A stretch of DNA of 64,000 nt from Variovorax paradoxus B4. Its GTDB lineage: Bacteria > Pseudomonadota > Gammaproteobacteria > Burkholderiales > Burkholderiaceae_C. The notes under the pieces are model-generated. The model did not search any database. It was given only the letters and a program-made list of their open reading frames with translations, and was not told the DNA's origin. A program made the position numbers and the translations under genes. Positions 40,461 to 50,581 of this stretch are shown in pieces (within the stretch, counting starts at the first letter, position 1; each line of letters begins with the position of its first letter). Location of the stretch: the NCBI RefSeq assembly GCF_000463015.1, contig NC_022247.1, forward strand, positions 4,464,001 to 4,528,000, written 5' to 3'.

Positions 40461-41629
40461 CGCCGGCCACATCGCAAGGATCGAAGGGCGGCCCGCTGCA
40501 GGGCTTCACCGTCATCGACCTGACGCGCGTGCTTGCGGGGCCTTACTGCACGCTGCTGCTCGCCGACCTGGGCGCGCGCGTGATCAAGGTGGAGCAACCA
40601 GGCCTGGGCGACGACGCGCGGCAGATCGGGCCGTTCGTCGAGGGCGACTCGGCCTACTTCATGTCGGTCAACCGCAACAAGGAGTCGATCGCGCTGGACC
40701 TGAAGGCGCCGGCCGACCGGGCCATCTTCGAGCAGCTGCTGGCCACGGCCGACGTGCTGGTCGAGAACTTCCGGCCCGGCACGATGGAGAAGCTCGGCTA
40801 CGACTGGCCCACGCTGCGTGGGCGCTTTCCGCGGCTGGTGTTCACCTCGGTCTCGGGCTTCGGCCAGACCGGCCCCTACAGCCGGCGCCCCGCCTACGAC
40901 ATGGTGGTGCAGGCGATGGGCGGCATCATGAGCCTGACCGGCCATCCAGGCGCGCCGCCGACGCGCGTGGGCGTGTCGATCGGCGACCTGGGCGCCGGCC
41001 TGTACGCGGCCATCGGCACGCAGGCCGCGCTGCTGCAGCGCGGGCGCACCGGCCTGGGAGACCGCGTGGACGTGGCGATGCTCGACTGCCAGGTCGCGCT
41101 ACTGGAGAACGCGATTTCGCGCATGGAGGCCGACGGGCGCGCGCCGGGACCCATCGGCTCGCGGCATCCGTCGATCACGCCGTTCGACGTGTTCCGCGCG
41201 GCGGACGGCTGGTTCGTGATCGCGGCGGGCAACGACGCGCTGTTCCAGCGCCTGTGCGCGGCCCTCGAACTGCCGGCGCTGCCCGAGGATGCGCGCTTTG
41301 CCACGAATCCCGCGCGCTGCCGGCACCATGAGGCGCTGAAGCAAGTGCTCGAGCAGCGCCTGGCCTCGGCGCCCTGCACGCACTGGCAGGCGCTGCTGAT
41401 GCAGCACAACATTCCCACGGGCGACTACAACGACGTGGCCGCGGTGGTGAACGACCCGCAGGTGCAGGCGCGCGAGATGCTGGTGCAGGTTCGCACGCAG
41501 GGCGGCCGGTCGCTCACGGTGGCGGGCAATCCGGTGCACGTGGGCGGACACCGCACGCAGGTCCTGCGGCAGCCGCCGCGGCTGGACCAGGACCGGGAAG
41601 CCATCCTGGCGGGGCTGCTGCGGCAGTGA
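40457..41629 (+). CDS. CaiB/BaiF family CoA transferase
   Basis: A 390-residue class III CoA transferase. It shows LQGFTVIDLTRVLAGPYCTLLLADLGARVIKVE at the N-terminus, NRNKESIALDLK, DVLVENFRPGTMEKLG (the active-site Asp lies in the family region after FSGFG/SGFGQTGPYS) and RHPSITPFDVFRAADGW. It moves CoA between carboxylic acids. ATGA overlap with the Bug receptor gene and co-direction with the crotonase gene support a common pathway; the substrate is unknown. Confidence 0.93.
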   Translation: MTPATSQGSKGGPLQGFTVIDLTRVLAGPYCTLLLADLGARVIKVEQPGLGDDARQIGPFVEGDSAYFMSVNRNKESIALDLKAPADRAIFEQLLATADVLVENFRPGTMEKLGYDWPTLRGRFPRLVFTSVSGFGQTGPYSRRPAYDMVVQAMGGIMSLTGHPGAPPTRVGVSIGDLGAGLYAAIGTQAALLQRGRTGLGDRVDVAMLDCQVALLENAISRMEADGRAPGPIGSRHPSITPFDVFRAADGWFVIAAGNDALFQRLCAALELPALPEDARFATNPARCRHHEALKQVLEQRLASAPCTHWQALLMQHNIPTGDYNDVAAVVNDPQVQAREMLVQVRTQGGRSLTVAGNPVHVGGHRTQVLRQPPRLDQDREAILAGLLRQ

Positions 41630-41652
41630 GCGCGCGGGTGCAAAATCCGCGC

Positions 41653-41877
41653 ATGCAAAGCCCTCGCTCCCGCTTCCGACTTTTCGTTCTCGCGGCGCTC
41701 GGCCTCGCTGGCGCCTTGCTGCTGGGCGGCTGCGCCGTGGTCACCGTGGCCGGCACCGCCGTGAGCGTGGGCGCCGGCGCGGTCGGCCTTGCGGCCGATG
41801 CAGCCATCGGCACCGCGCGCATCACCGGCAAGGCCGTGGGCGCGGCCGCCGATGCGGTGATTCCCGACAGCGACTGA
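41653..41877 (+). CDS. Small predicted lipoprotein
   Basis: A 74-residue product of unknown function. A lipoprotein signal with lipobox LLGGC (Cys near residue 28) precedes a Gly/Ala/Val-rich mature part (VVTVAGTAVSVGAGAVGLAADAAIGTARITGKAVGAAADAV) ending PDSD. Similar short, alanine-glycine-rich lipoproteins are common in Burkholderiales. It starts 24 bp after the CaiB gene with no clear ribosome site. Function unknown. Confidence 0.7.
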   Translation: MQSPRSRFRLFVLAALGLAGALLLGGCAVVTVAGTAVSVGAGAVGLAADAAIGTARITGKAVGAAADAVIPDSD

Positions 41878-41961
41878 GCCAGCAGCGCCTTTGCGGCTGC
41901 GTCCTGCGCCACGGCGCAAGCTTTCCTGCGCACGTAGCGCGCAGTACACAATGGACGCCAC

Positions 41962-43635
41962 ATGCAGTCACCGCTGAACATCACCCGCTTTCGCCCGCGC
42001 CTCCTGGACGCCATGGCGGACTACAGCCGGGAACGCTTCTTGAGGGACCTGGGGGCAGGCGCCACGGTGGGCATCGTGGCGCTGCCGCTGGCCATGGCCT
42101 TTGCCATCGCCTCGGGGCTCAAGCCCGAGGCCGGCATCTGGACGGCGATCATCGCGGGCTTCCTGATCTCGCTGCTGGGCGGCTCGGCGGTACAGATCGG
42201 CGGGCCGGCCGGCGCGTTCATCGTGATCGTCTACGGCATCGTCGAGCGCTACGGCGTGGCGAACCTGCTGATATCGACCGCCTGCGCCGGCGTGCTGCTG
42301 TTCGCGGCGGGGCTGTTCGGGCTCGGCCGGCTGGTGCGCTTCGTGCCGCTGTCGATCGTGGTCGGGTTCACCAACGGCATTGCGGTGCTCATTCTTCTGT
42401 CGCAGCTCAAGGACCTGCTCGGACTGACGATCGCCAAGATGCCGGCGGACGTGTTCTCGCAGCTGCATGCCATGGCGCTGCAGATCGGCAGCTTCAACCC
42501 CTACGCCTTCGCGCTGGGGCTGGCCTGCGTGGTCGGCCTGGTGATCTGGCCGCTGCTGCTGCAGGGCGAATCGAAAGTGGGCCATGCGGTGCAGCGCCTG
42601 GCGGGGCGCATGGCGCGCACGCGCGCGGTGCAGGTGGGCGCGCGCATGCCGGGGCCCATCGTCGCGCTGGTCACGCTCACGCTGGTGTCGTGGGGCTTCG
42701 AGCTGCCGGTGGAAACCATCGGCACGCGCTTCGGCGGCATTCCCGAAGGCCTGCCGGCCTTTGCGCTGCCCGACTTTTCATGGGAAACGGTCAAGCAGCT
42801 GGTCACGCCGACGCTCACCATCGCGCTCTTGGGCGCCATCGAGTCGCTGCTGTGCGCGCGCGTGTCCGACCAGTTCAGCGGCCAGCCGCGCCACGACCCG
42901 AACCAGGAGCTGATGGCGCAGGGCATCGCCAACCTGGTGACGCCCTTCTTCGGCGGCATGCCGGCCACCGGCACCATCGCGCGCACCGTGACCAACATCC
43001 GCTCCGGCGGCAGTTCGCCGATCGCGGGCATCGTGCATGCGCTCACGCTGATGGCGGTGGTGCTGCTGGCCGCGCCGCTCGCGCGCCACGTGCCGCTCGC
43101 GGTGCTGGCGGGCATCCTCGTTTTCGTGGGTCTGAACATGGGCGAATGGCGCGAGTTCACGCTGGGGCAGCTGCGGCACTTCAGCCGCCACTACCGGCTG
43201 CTGATGCTCGGCACCTTCTTCCTCACCGTCGTGTTCGACCTGACGGTGGCGGTGCAGGTGGGCATCGTGCTCGCCTGCGCGCTCTTCGTCCGGCGCATGA
43301 GCGGGCTTTTCAGCGTCGAGCTGGTCACGATGCAGCCGCCGGTGCTCACCTACCGGCTCTATGGCGCGCTGTTCTTCGGGGCGGCGGCCAAGCTGGACGA
43401 GGCCGTCAACGCCGCCGAAAGCGCGCCGCGCGGCATGACGGTGGTGCTCGACGCCACGCACCTCATCTATCTGGACGCCACGGGCGTCGACGCGCTGCGC
43501 CAATTGCACCGGGCAGTGCTGGCGCGCGGCGGGCTGCTGCGGGTGGAATCGCTGCAGCCCCAGCCGCTCGAGGTGATCGTGCGCTCGGGGTTTGCCGATG
43601 AGCTGACGAGCGGCCAGCCGCACGCGGCGGACTAG
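41962..43635 (+). CDS. SulP family inorganic anion transporter
   Basis: A 557-residue inner-membrane anion transporter with about 12-14 helices and a C-terminal STAS domain. The first helix motif is ATVGIVALPLAMAFAIASGLKPEAGIWTAI, and GGSAVQIGGPAGAF is the family signature. The STAS domain (about 440-555) has VVLDATHLIYLDATGVDALRQL. Substrate may be sulfate, bicarbonate or a dicarboxylate. The stop TAG at 43633-43635 is part of the CTAG target of the adjacent insertion sequence, which therefore leaves the gene intact. Confidence 0.93.
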   Translation: MQSPLNITRFRPRLLDAMADYSRERFLRDLGAGATVGIVALPLAMAFAIASGLKPEAGIWTAIIAGFLISLLGGSAVQIGGPAGAFIVIVYGIVERYGVANLLISTACAGVLLFAAGLFGLGRLVRFVPLSIVVGFTNGIAVLILLSQLKDLLGLTIAKMPADVFSQLHAMALQIGSFNPYAFALGLACVVGLVIWPLLLQGESKVGHAVQRLAGRMARTRAVQVGARMPGPIVALVTLTLVSWGFELPVETIGTRFGGIPEGLPAFALPDFSWETVKQLVTPTLTIALLGAIESLLCARVSDQFSGQPRHDPNQELMAQGIANLVTPFFGGMPATGTIARTVTNIRSGGSSPIAGIVHALTLMAVVLLAAPLARHVPLAVLAGILVFVGLNMGEWREFTLGQLRHFSRHYRLLMLGTFFLTVVFDLTVAVQVGIVLACALFVRRMSGLFSVELVTMQPPVLTYRLYGALFFGAAAKLDEAVNAAESAPRGMTVVLDATHLIYLDATGVDALRQLHRAVLARGGLLRVESLQPQPLEVIVRSGFADELTSGQPHAAD

Positions 43636-43641
43636 GGCCTG

Positions 43642-44028
43642 TTAACACAAACGAAGTCCGTCGGCGATCAGCGCGAAGCTAATGAAGCCGACGAACATCA
43701 CGTCGAGTTTCTCGAAGCGAGAGAAGATGCGGCGATAGCCCTTCAGGCGTCGGAACAGTCGCTCCACCTCGTTGCGGCGTTTGTACATCTCGCGGTCGTA
43801 CTCCCACGGCTCGAGCCGAGTCTTCAGCGGCGGCACGACGGGGATGAAGCCCAGATCGAGCGCCAACTGTCGTGTCTCATTGCCCTCGTAAGCGCGATCC
43901 ATGAGCAGGTGCACAGGTCTGTCGGGTGCACCCAAGCTGCTCAGCAAAGCGCGTCCTGCGGGTGCATCGTGCGCTTGGCCCGGTGACAGCGAGAACGTTA
44001 CGGCCGTTCGAGCATCCGCGGCAACCAT
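43642..44028 (-). CDS. IS5-family transposase, OrfB (C-terminal part)
   Basis: The 128 residues after the first in-frame ATG carry the second catalytic Asp in LLMDRAYEGNETRQLALDLG and the Glu in YKRRNEVERLFRRLKGYRRIFSR. The same frame is open further upstream and encodes GGWTTKIHMVAAD, which joins to OrfA after a shift at the A7 tract on the minus strand (44081-44087). Removing one A there would restore a single reading frame, so a full transposase may be made by RNA polymerase slippage or +1 frameshifting. The stop is TAA inside the left terminal repeat. Confidence 0.88.
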   Translation of the reverse strand: MVAADARTAVTFSLSPGQAHDAPAGRALLSSLGAPDRPVHLLMDRAYEGNETRQLALDLGFIPVVPPLKTRLEPWEYDREMYKRRNEVERLFRRLKGYRRIFSRFEKLDVMFVGFISFALIADGLRLC

Positions 44029-44404
44029 ATGAATCTTGGTGGTCCACCCGCCTCTGGATCTTCCGATCGACTGGGGGCCGTTTTTTTAACGCGCCGGTGC
44101 CATCGGGATGAGCCTTCACGATGGTGCTGTCCAGCGACACCACCTCGATCCTGATGCGCACGACCTGGGCCTGCTGAAGCTCGGCAAACACGCGATCCAG
44201 TACGCCGCTCTTGGACCATCGGTTCATGCGCGTGTAGATGGTGTGCCAGTTGCCGAAGCGCTTGGGCAGGCCTCGCCACTTGCAGCCATGCTCGGCGACA
44301 TACAGGATCGCGTTCAACACACTCAGATTCGAGAGGCTGACATTGCCGCGCTGCACAGGCAGGCAGTGCTCGATCCGGGCGAACTGGGCTTGAGTGATCT
44401 CCAT
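43877..44404 (-). CDS. IS5-family transposase, OrfA (N-terminal part)
   Basis: The N-terminal part begins MEITQAQFARIEHCLP. Typical features are YVAEHGCKWRGLPKRFGNWHTIYTRMNRW (the DNA-binding DUF4096-type domain) and the first catalytic Asp in SLDSTIVKAHPDG. After the A7 tract (44081-44087 on minus) the frame goes on with non-family residues until 43877, so the useful part ends near residue 108. An upstream in-frame start at 44422 is less likely. Together with OrfB it gives the complete DDE triad. Confidence 0.87.
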   Translation of the reverse strand: MEITQAQFARIEHCLPVQRGNVSLSNLSVLNAILYVAEHGCKWRGLPKRFGNWHTIYTRMNRWSKSGVLDRVFAELQQAQVVRIRIEVVSLDSTIVKAHPDGTGALKKRPPVDRKIQRRVDHQDSYGCRGCSNGRNVLAVTGPSARCTRRTRFAEQLGCTRQTCAPAHGSRLRGQ

Positions 44405-44456
44405 GCATGAAGTATCTCGCATCCCTCATGGTCGGTTCAATTAGTGTTAACACGCC

Positions 44457-44960
44457 CTAGTTCGCCTCGGTGCCCCGGTCGGGCGAAGACCCGCTGCGCA
44501 CCACGCGCTGGTCGTCGTTCAGCGTGGCGGTGAACACCATGGGCGAATTCGGCGGCTGGAACCAGCGCCACTCCCACTCGGTTTCGCGCTTGAGCGCGTA
44601 GGGCGTGATCTTTGCCGGCTTGCCGAGCATCTTGCGCAGGTCTTCCATCATCATGCCCGGCTGCACCCTGGCGAAGTTCTCGGGCGTGAGCACCTGGCGC
44701 AGCGCGCTCATCCTGCCGTCGGCGCCGATGGTGATCATGTAGTTCTTCTGGCCCTGCGGCTGGCGGTTGTACTCGAGCACGCGGCCGTTCGGCACGTCCC
44801 AGATGTTCTCGGGCTCGCCGAATCTGGCGCGCACATCGGCTTCGGTGGAGACGCCTTCCTCCAGTTCGCCAATGCGCTGCGGATCGCAGCCCGCAAGCCC
44901 GATCACCCCCGCCAACAACGCCGTTGCCATGCCGATCTGCCACCGTTGCCGCTGCTTCAT
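44457..44960 (-). CDS. BamE-like outer membrane assembly lipoprotein (SmpA/OmlA domain)
   Basis: A 167-residue lipoprotein with signal MKQRQRWQIGMATALLAGVIGLAGC (lipobox LAGC, Cys25). The mature part has the SmpA/OmlA fold pattern: a repeated helix-strand unit, first with GVSTEADVRARFGEPENIWDVPNG and again with VQPGMMMEDLRKMLGKPAKITPY. BamE helps the BAM complex insert outer-membrane beta-barrels; whether this is BamE itself or a paralogue is unclear, because the length is larger than E. coli BamE (113). Its stop TAG lies in the CTAG at 44457-44460 bordering the IS. Confidence 0.85.
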   Translation of the reverse strand: MKQRQRWQIGMATALLAGVIGLAGCDPQRIGELEEGVSTEADVRARFGEPENIWDVPNGRVLEYNRQPQGQKNYMITIGADGRMSALRQVLTPENFARVQPGMMMEDLRKMLGKPAKITPYALKRETEWEWRWFQPPNSPMVFTATLNDDQRVVRSGSSPDRGTEAN

Positions 44961-44999
44961 TCCATCCCCGGTAAAATTCGCGCTACAAAGGTCCAGTCT

Positions 45000-45206
45000 A
45001 TGTCCATCTTCCGCCGCCCCCACTACACCTCCGAGATCACCAACTTCATCGAGGAGATGAAAGCCAAGAAGCCGACGCTGGAATCCGAACAGCGTGCCGG
45101 CCGCGCCCTGCTCTGGGACAAGCACCTCGACCGCAGCCTGCTCGAGGAGTACAGCGAAGCCCGCGTGCCGCAGCAGCCGTACGTCTACCAGACCCAAGTC
45201 AAGTAA
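45000..45206 (+). CDS. DUF3460 family protein
   Basis: A 68-residue soluble protein of unknown function. The sequence FRRPHYTSEITNFIEEMKAKKPTLESEQRAGRALLWDK is characteristic of DUF3460, a family mostly limited to Betaproteobacteria and typically found next to scpA. The ATG at 45000 begins MSIFRRPHY; its 5' gap of 39 bp is shared with the divergent BamE-like gene. Confidence 0.9.
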   Translation: MSIFRRPHYTSEITNFIEEMKAKKPTLESEQRAGRALLWDKHLDRSLLEEYSEARVPQQPYVYQTQVK

Positions 45207-45243
45207 TGGTGCCCAGCCGGCATCCATCGTTCGCCGCCGCCGC

Positions 45244-45265
45244 AATAGCTATTGAAATGATAGCA
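45244..45265. repeat. Short AT-rich inverted element (Comamonadaceae-type intergenic repeat)
   Basis: A 22-bp AT-rich element (AATAGCTATTGAAATGATAG plus CA) with GCTAT (45248-45252) and ATAGC (45260-45264) as inverted arms lies between DUF3460 and scpA. It resembles, from memory, a short repeat scattered between genes in Comamonadaceae genomes; only one copy was noticed here. Confidence 0.5.
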
Positions 45266-45273
45266 AACACCCG

Positions 45274-46110
45274 ATGAAGGGCAACGAGGACAACGACACG
45301 CTCGTGGCCAGCATGCCCGAAGTGGTCGACCAGGTCGCGCTCGCCAGGCTCTATGGCGAGCCGTTGTTCGCGATGCCGAAGGACCTGTACATCCCGCCGG
45401 AGGCGCTGCAGGTCTTCCTCGAGGCCTTCGAAGGCCCGCTGGATTTGCTGCTCTACCTGATCAGGAAGCAGAACTTCAACATCCTCGACATCCCGATGGC
45501 GGGGCTCACGCGGCAGTACCTGAGCTACGTCGACGAGATCCGCCAGACGAACCTCGAGCTCGCGGCCGAGTACCTGCTGATGGCCGCGATGCTGATCGAG
45601 ATCAAGTCGCGCATGCTGCTGCCGCCCAAGAAGGTGGCGGACGGCGAAGAGGCCGAAGACCCGCGCGCCGAGCTCGTGCGCCGCCTGCTCGAGTACGAGC
45701 AGACCAAGCTGCAGGCCGCCGCCATCAGCGCCCTGCCGACCTACGGGCGCGACTTCTGGAAGGGGCAGGTCTACATCGAGCAGTCGCTCAAGCCGCGCTT
45801 TCCCGACGTGAACGTGATCGAGCTGCGCGATGCGTGGGCCGACATCATGAAGCGCGCCAAGCTCGTGCAGCACCACAAGATCTCGCGCGAGGAACTCAAC
45901 GTGCGCGAGCACATGAGCATCGTGCTGCGCCACCTGCAAGGGCAGCGTTTCGTCGAGTTCGAGAAGCTGTTCGACGTGTCGCGCGGCGCGCCGGTGCTGA
46001 TCGTCACTTTCATCGCGATGCTCGAGCTGGCGAAGGAAACGCTGATCGACATCACGCAGGCGGAAGCCTTCGCGCCGATCTACGTGCGGCTGGCCTACTC
46101 GCCGGCCTGA
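45274..46110 (+). CDS. scpA: Segregation and condensation protein A
   Basis: The 278-residue kleisin partner of SMC and ScpB, needed for chromosome condensation and segregation. The N-terminal SMC-binding part includes FEGPLDLLLYLIRKQNFNILDIPMAGLTRQYLSYV and LELAAEYLLMAAMLIEIKSRMLLPP, the family hallmark. A linker precedes the C-terminal winged helix (FVEFEKLFDVSRGAPVLIVTFIAMLELAKE). Length is normal. It is followed after 29 bp by nadB; scpB is not in the window. Confidence 0.95.
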   Translation: MKGNEDNDTLVASMPEVVDQVALARLYGEPLFAMPKDLYIPPEALQVFLEAFEGPLDLLLYLIRKQNFNILDIPMAGLTRQYLSYVDEIRQTNLELAAEYLLMAAMLIEIKSRMLLPPKKVADGEEAEDPRAELVRRLLEYEQTKLQAAAISALPTYGRDFWKGQVYIEQSLKPRFPDVNVIELRDAWADIMKRAKLVQHHKISREELNVREHMSIVLRHLQGQRFVEFEKLFDVSRGAPVLIVTFIAMLELAKETLIDITQAEAFAPIYVRLAYSPA

Positions 46111-46139
46111 ACCCACCCCTATTTTTCGAGATATCCGCC

Positions 46140-47711
46140 GTGCACGACTTCGACGTCCTCATCGTCGGCAGCGGCCTCGCAGGCCTCTCCGCCGCGCTGC
46201 ACCTGGCGCCCACGCACCGCGTGGCCGTGCTGACCAAGCGCGCCCTGAACGACGGCTCCAGCGCCTGGGCGCAGGGCGGCATCGCCGCGGTGCTGGCCGC
46301 GGGCGACAGCTTCGACGCCCATGTCGAAGACACGCTGGTGGCCGGCGCCGGCCTCTGCGACCCCGAGGCCACGCGCTTCGTCGTCGAGCATGCGCCCGAG
46401 ACCATCGGCTGGCTGCGCGAGCTCGGCGTGCCGTTCTCGGAGGAAGGCGGCGGCCTGCACCTGACGCGCGAAGGCGGCCACAGCCAGCGCCGCATCGTGC
46501 ACGTGACCGACGCCACCGGCGCGGCCGTGCAGCAGACGCTGATCGAGCGCGTGCGCCGCACGCCGAACATCACGCTCTTCGAGCACCACACGCTGGTCGA
46601 CCTGGTCACCGGAACCAAGCTCGGCCTGGACGACCCGGCCTGCCTGGGCCTCTACGCGCTGGACGACGAAACCGACGAAGTGCTGAGCTTCCGCGCGCCG
46701 CACACCATCCTGGCCACCGGCGGCGCGGGCAAGGTGTACCTCTACACGACCAACCCGGACACCGCCACCGGCGACGGCATTGCGGCGGCCTGGCGCGCGG
46801 GCTGCCGGGTGTCGAACATGGAATTCATCCAGTTCCACCCGACCTGCCTGTTCCACCCGCACGCCAAGTCGTTCCTGATCAGCGAGGCGGTGCGCGGTGA
46901 GGGCGGGCTGCTCAAGTTGCCGGATGGAACGCGCTTCATGCCCAGGCACGACGAGCGTGCCGAACTCGCGCCGCGCGACGTGGTGGCCCGCGCCATCGAC
47001 TTCGAGATGAAGAAGCACGGGCTGGACTGCGTGTACCTCGACATCTCGCACCAGAGCCCGGCGTTCCTGAAGGAGCACTTTCCCAACATCCTCGCGCGCT
47101 GCGCGGAACTGGGCATCGACATCACGCGCGAGCCCATTCCCGTGGTGCCGGCCGCGCACTACACCTGCGGCGGCGTGCTGAGCGACCTTGCCGGGCGCAC
47201 CGACGTGTCCGGCCTCTACGCCATCGGCGAGACCGCCTGCACCGGGCTGCATGGCGCCAATCGCCTCGCGAGCAATTCGCTGGTCGAGTGCATGGTGTTC
47301 GCGCGCGCTGCGGCCGGCGCCATTGCCGCGGCAGCGGCGCGCGAGCGCATCGAATTGCCAGCCTGGGACGAAAGCCGGGTGACCGACGCCGACGAGGCCG
47401 TGGTCATTTCCCACAACTGGGACGAACTGCGCCGCTTCATGTGGGATTACGTCGGCATCGTGCGCACCAACAAGCGCCTGGAACGCGCGAGCCACCGCAT
47501 CGCGCTGCTGCAAGCCGAAATCCAGGAGTTCTATGCGAACTTCCACGTCACGCGCGACCTGCTCGAACTGCGCAACCTGGTGCAGGTGGCCGAGCTGATC
47601 GTGCGCTCCGCGCAGGCCCGCCACGAAAGCCGCGGCCTGCATTTCAGCCGCGACTATCCCTCGCTCGCCGAGCCCACCGCGCCCACGGTGCTGGTGCCGC
47701 CGGCCGACTGA
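46140..47711 (+). CDS. nadB: L-aspartate oxidase
   Basis: The 523-residue FAD enzyme oxidises L-aspartate to iminoaspartate, the first step of de novo NAD synthesis; quinolinate synthase NadA (50582) takes the product. FAD-binding [15 protein letters not shown] is at 7-21, with [24 protein letters not shown] ([10 protein letters not shown]) and [10 protein letters not shown] active-site elements. The start is GTG at 46140, matching the family N-terminus ([10 protein letters not shown]); an ATG is not available. The C-terminal helical domain is complete. Confidence 0.95.
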   Translation: MHDFDVLIVGSGLAGLSAALHLAPTHRVAVLTKRALNDGSSAWAQGGIAAVLAAGDSFDAHVEDTLVAGAGLCDPEATRFVVEHAPETIGWLRELGVPFSEEGGGLHLTREGGHSQRRIVHVTDATGAAVQQTLIERVRRTPNITLFEHHTLVDLVTGTKLGLDDPACLGLYALDDETDEVLSFRAPHTILATGGAGKVYLYTTNPDTATGDGIAAAWRAGCRVSNMEFIQFHPTCLFHPHAKSFLISEAVRGEGGLLKLPDGTRFMPRHDERAELAPRDVVARAIDFEMKKHGLDCVYLDISHQSPAFLKEHFPNILARCAELGIDITREPIPVVPAAHYTCGGVLSDLAGRTDVSGLYAIGETACTGLHGANRLASNSLVECMVFARAAAGAIAAAAARERIELPAWDESRVTDADEAVVISHNWDELRRFMWDYVGIVRTNKRLERASHRIALLQAEIQEFYANFHVTRDLLELRNLVQVAELIVRSAQARHESRGLHFSRDYPSLAEPTAPTVLVPPAD

Positions 47712-47782
47712 CCCACCCCGTTTTCGTCTTTTCTTCACTCAAGGATGCCCGGCCACCGACGCCCGCAGGGAGAAACCCAACC

Positions 47783-48673
47783 ATGTCGAACACCACCACC
47801 CGTTCCGAACCGCCAGCTGCCACGCCCTACGGCACGCTGCCGCCCGCCTCGCCGCCTGCCCAGCGCAAGCCCGTGAGCTTGCCGCGCCTGGCCGACATGC
47901 ATGCGCGCGGCGAGAAGATTTCGATGCTCACGGCCTACGACGCCACCTTTGCGGCCATGGCCGATGCGGCCGGCATCGATTGCCTGCTGGTAGGCGATTC
48001 GCTCGGCATGGTCTGCCAGGGCCTTGCGAGCACCGTGGGCGTGACACTGGACACCATGCGCTATCACACGGACAGCGTCTCGCGCGGCCTGCGCCGCGTG
48101 CAGGGCACGGCCTGGCTGATTGCCGACCTGCCCTTTGGCAGCTACCAAGAATCGCGCGAGCAGGCATTGCGCAGCGCCACGATGCTGATGCAGGCCGGCG
48201 CGCACATGGTCAAGCTCGAAGGCGGCGGCTGGACCACCGAGACGGTGCGCTTCCTGGTCGAGCGCGGCATTCCGGTGTGCGCGCACCTGGGCCTGACGCC
48301 GCAGACCGTGCATGCACTGGGCGGCTACCGCGTGCAGGGCAAGGGCGACGCCGGCGCGCTCCTCAAGCAGCAGGCCCATGCGCTGCAGGACGCAGGCGCG
48401 ACGATGCTGGTGCTCGAGATGGTGCCGGCCGCGCTGGCCGCCGAGCTCACCACCGAGCTGAAGCAATGCGCCACCATCGGCATCGGCGCCGGCAAGGGGA
48501 CCGCCGGCCAGGTGCTGGTGTTGCACGACATGCTGGGCATCAACCTCGGTCGGATGCCGAAGTTCGTGCGCAACTTCATGGCCGACGCTTCGAGCATCAG
48601 CGAGGCGCTCGCAGCCTATGTGCGCGCCGTGAAGGACGGCAGCTTCCCCGACGATCAACTCCACGCCTGGTAA
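47783..48673 (+). CDS. panB: 3-methyl-2-oxobutanoate hydroxymethyltransferase
   Basis: The 296-residue first enzyme of pantothenate synthesis, making ketopantoate from 2-ketoisovalerate and methylene-THF. Core motifs are [34 protein letters not shown] (metal-binding Asp), [18 protein letters not shown] and the late [23 protein letters not shown]. About 35 N-terminal Pro/Ala-rich residues precede the domain. panC follows 16 bp later. Confidence 0.96.
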   Translation: MSNTTTRSEPPAATPYGTLPPASPPAQRKPVSLPRLADMHARGEKISMLTAYDATFAAMADAAGIDCLLVGDSLGMVCQGLASTVGVTLDTMRYHTDSVSRGLRRVQGTAWLIADLPFGSYQESREQALRSATMLMQAGAHMVKLEGGGWTTETVRFLVERGIPVCAHLGLTPQTVHALGGYRVQGKGDAGALLKQQAHALQDAGATMLVLEMVPAALAAELTTELKQCATIGIGAGKGTAGQVLVLHDMLGINLGRMPKFVRNFMADASSISEALAAYVRAVKDGSFPDDQLHAW

Positions 48674-48677
48674 GTAA

Positions 48678-50164
<1,487 letters not shown>

Positions 50165-50179
50165 GCGCGGAGACTTTCA

Positions 50180-50542
50180 ATGCGATTCACCATCAGCCAA
50201 CGCTTTTTCTTCGACGCCGCGCACACGCTCAAGCGCGAGATCGAAACCGAGGGCAGCCGCCGTATCCACGGCCATACCTACCATGCCGAAGTCTGGATCG
50301 CGGGCCAGCGCGATCCCGTGACGGGCATGGTCATCGACCTGGGATTGCTGCGCCAGCGGCTCGACGACGTGCGTGAGCAGCTCGACCATCACTTGCTCGA
50401 CGACGTGGCGGGGCTGCATCCACCGACGCTCGAGAACCTGTGCCTGTTCATTGCGGACGCGCTGCCCGAATTCCGGCCCTCGCTCGCGCGAGTGCGCGTG
50501 TGGCGCGAGGCGCTAGGCGACAGCTGCACGCTGGAGTTCTGA
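50180..50542 (+). CDS. queD: 6-carboxytetrahydropterin synthase
   Basis: A 120-residue pterin enzyme of the queuosine pathway, upstream of QueE in the reaction order. Zinc-binding His are in FFDAAHTL and HGHTYHAEV; the catalytic DLGLLRQRLDDVREQLDHHLLDD carries the conserved Asp-His. It is the last gene of the plus-strand run and ends just before a hairpin shared with convergent nadA. Confidence 0.95.
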   Translation: MRFTISQRFFFDAAHTLKREIETEGSRRIHGHTYHAEVWIAGQRDPVTGMVIDLGLLRQRLDDVREQLDHHLLDDVAGLHPPTLENLCLFIADALPEFRPSLARVRVWREALGDSCTLEF

Positions 50543-50550
50543 ATCTCGCT

Positions 50551-50572
50551 CCCTCTCCCCTCGGGGAGAGGG
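50551..50572. terminator. Bidirectional hairpin between queD and nadA
   Basis: CCCTCTCCCC (50551-50560) pairs with GGGGAGAGGG (50563-50572), a perfect stem with an almost absent loop. It fills the 39-bp gap between convergent genes. The flanks CGCT and AACAAGAC echo the large inverted repeat at 2506-2629, suggesting one repeat family. Confidence 0.7.
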
Positions 50573-50581
50573 AACAAGACC

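Larger units (their letters stand above)
43635..44457. mobile_element. IS5-family insertion sequence (IS427-like), 823 bp
   Basis: Terminal inverted repeats are GGGCCTGTTAACACAAACGA at the left and GGGCGTGTTAACACTAATTG at the right end (read inward), sharing TGTTAACAC. Both ends lie in CTAG (43632-43635 and 44457-44460), the usual target of this group; the duplicated bases are TA or CTAG, so the exact ends can shift by one or two bases. It encodes a DDE transposase split in two frames on the minus strand. It is the only mobile element in the window. Confidence 0.92.
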
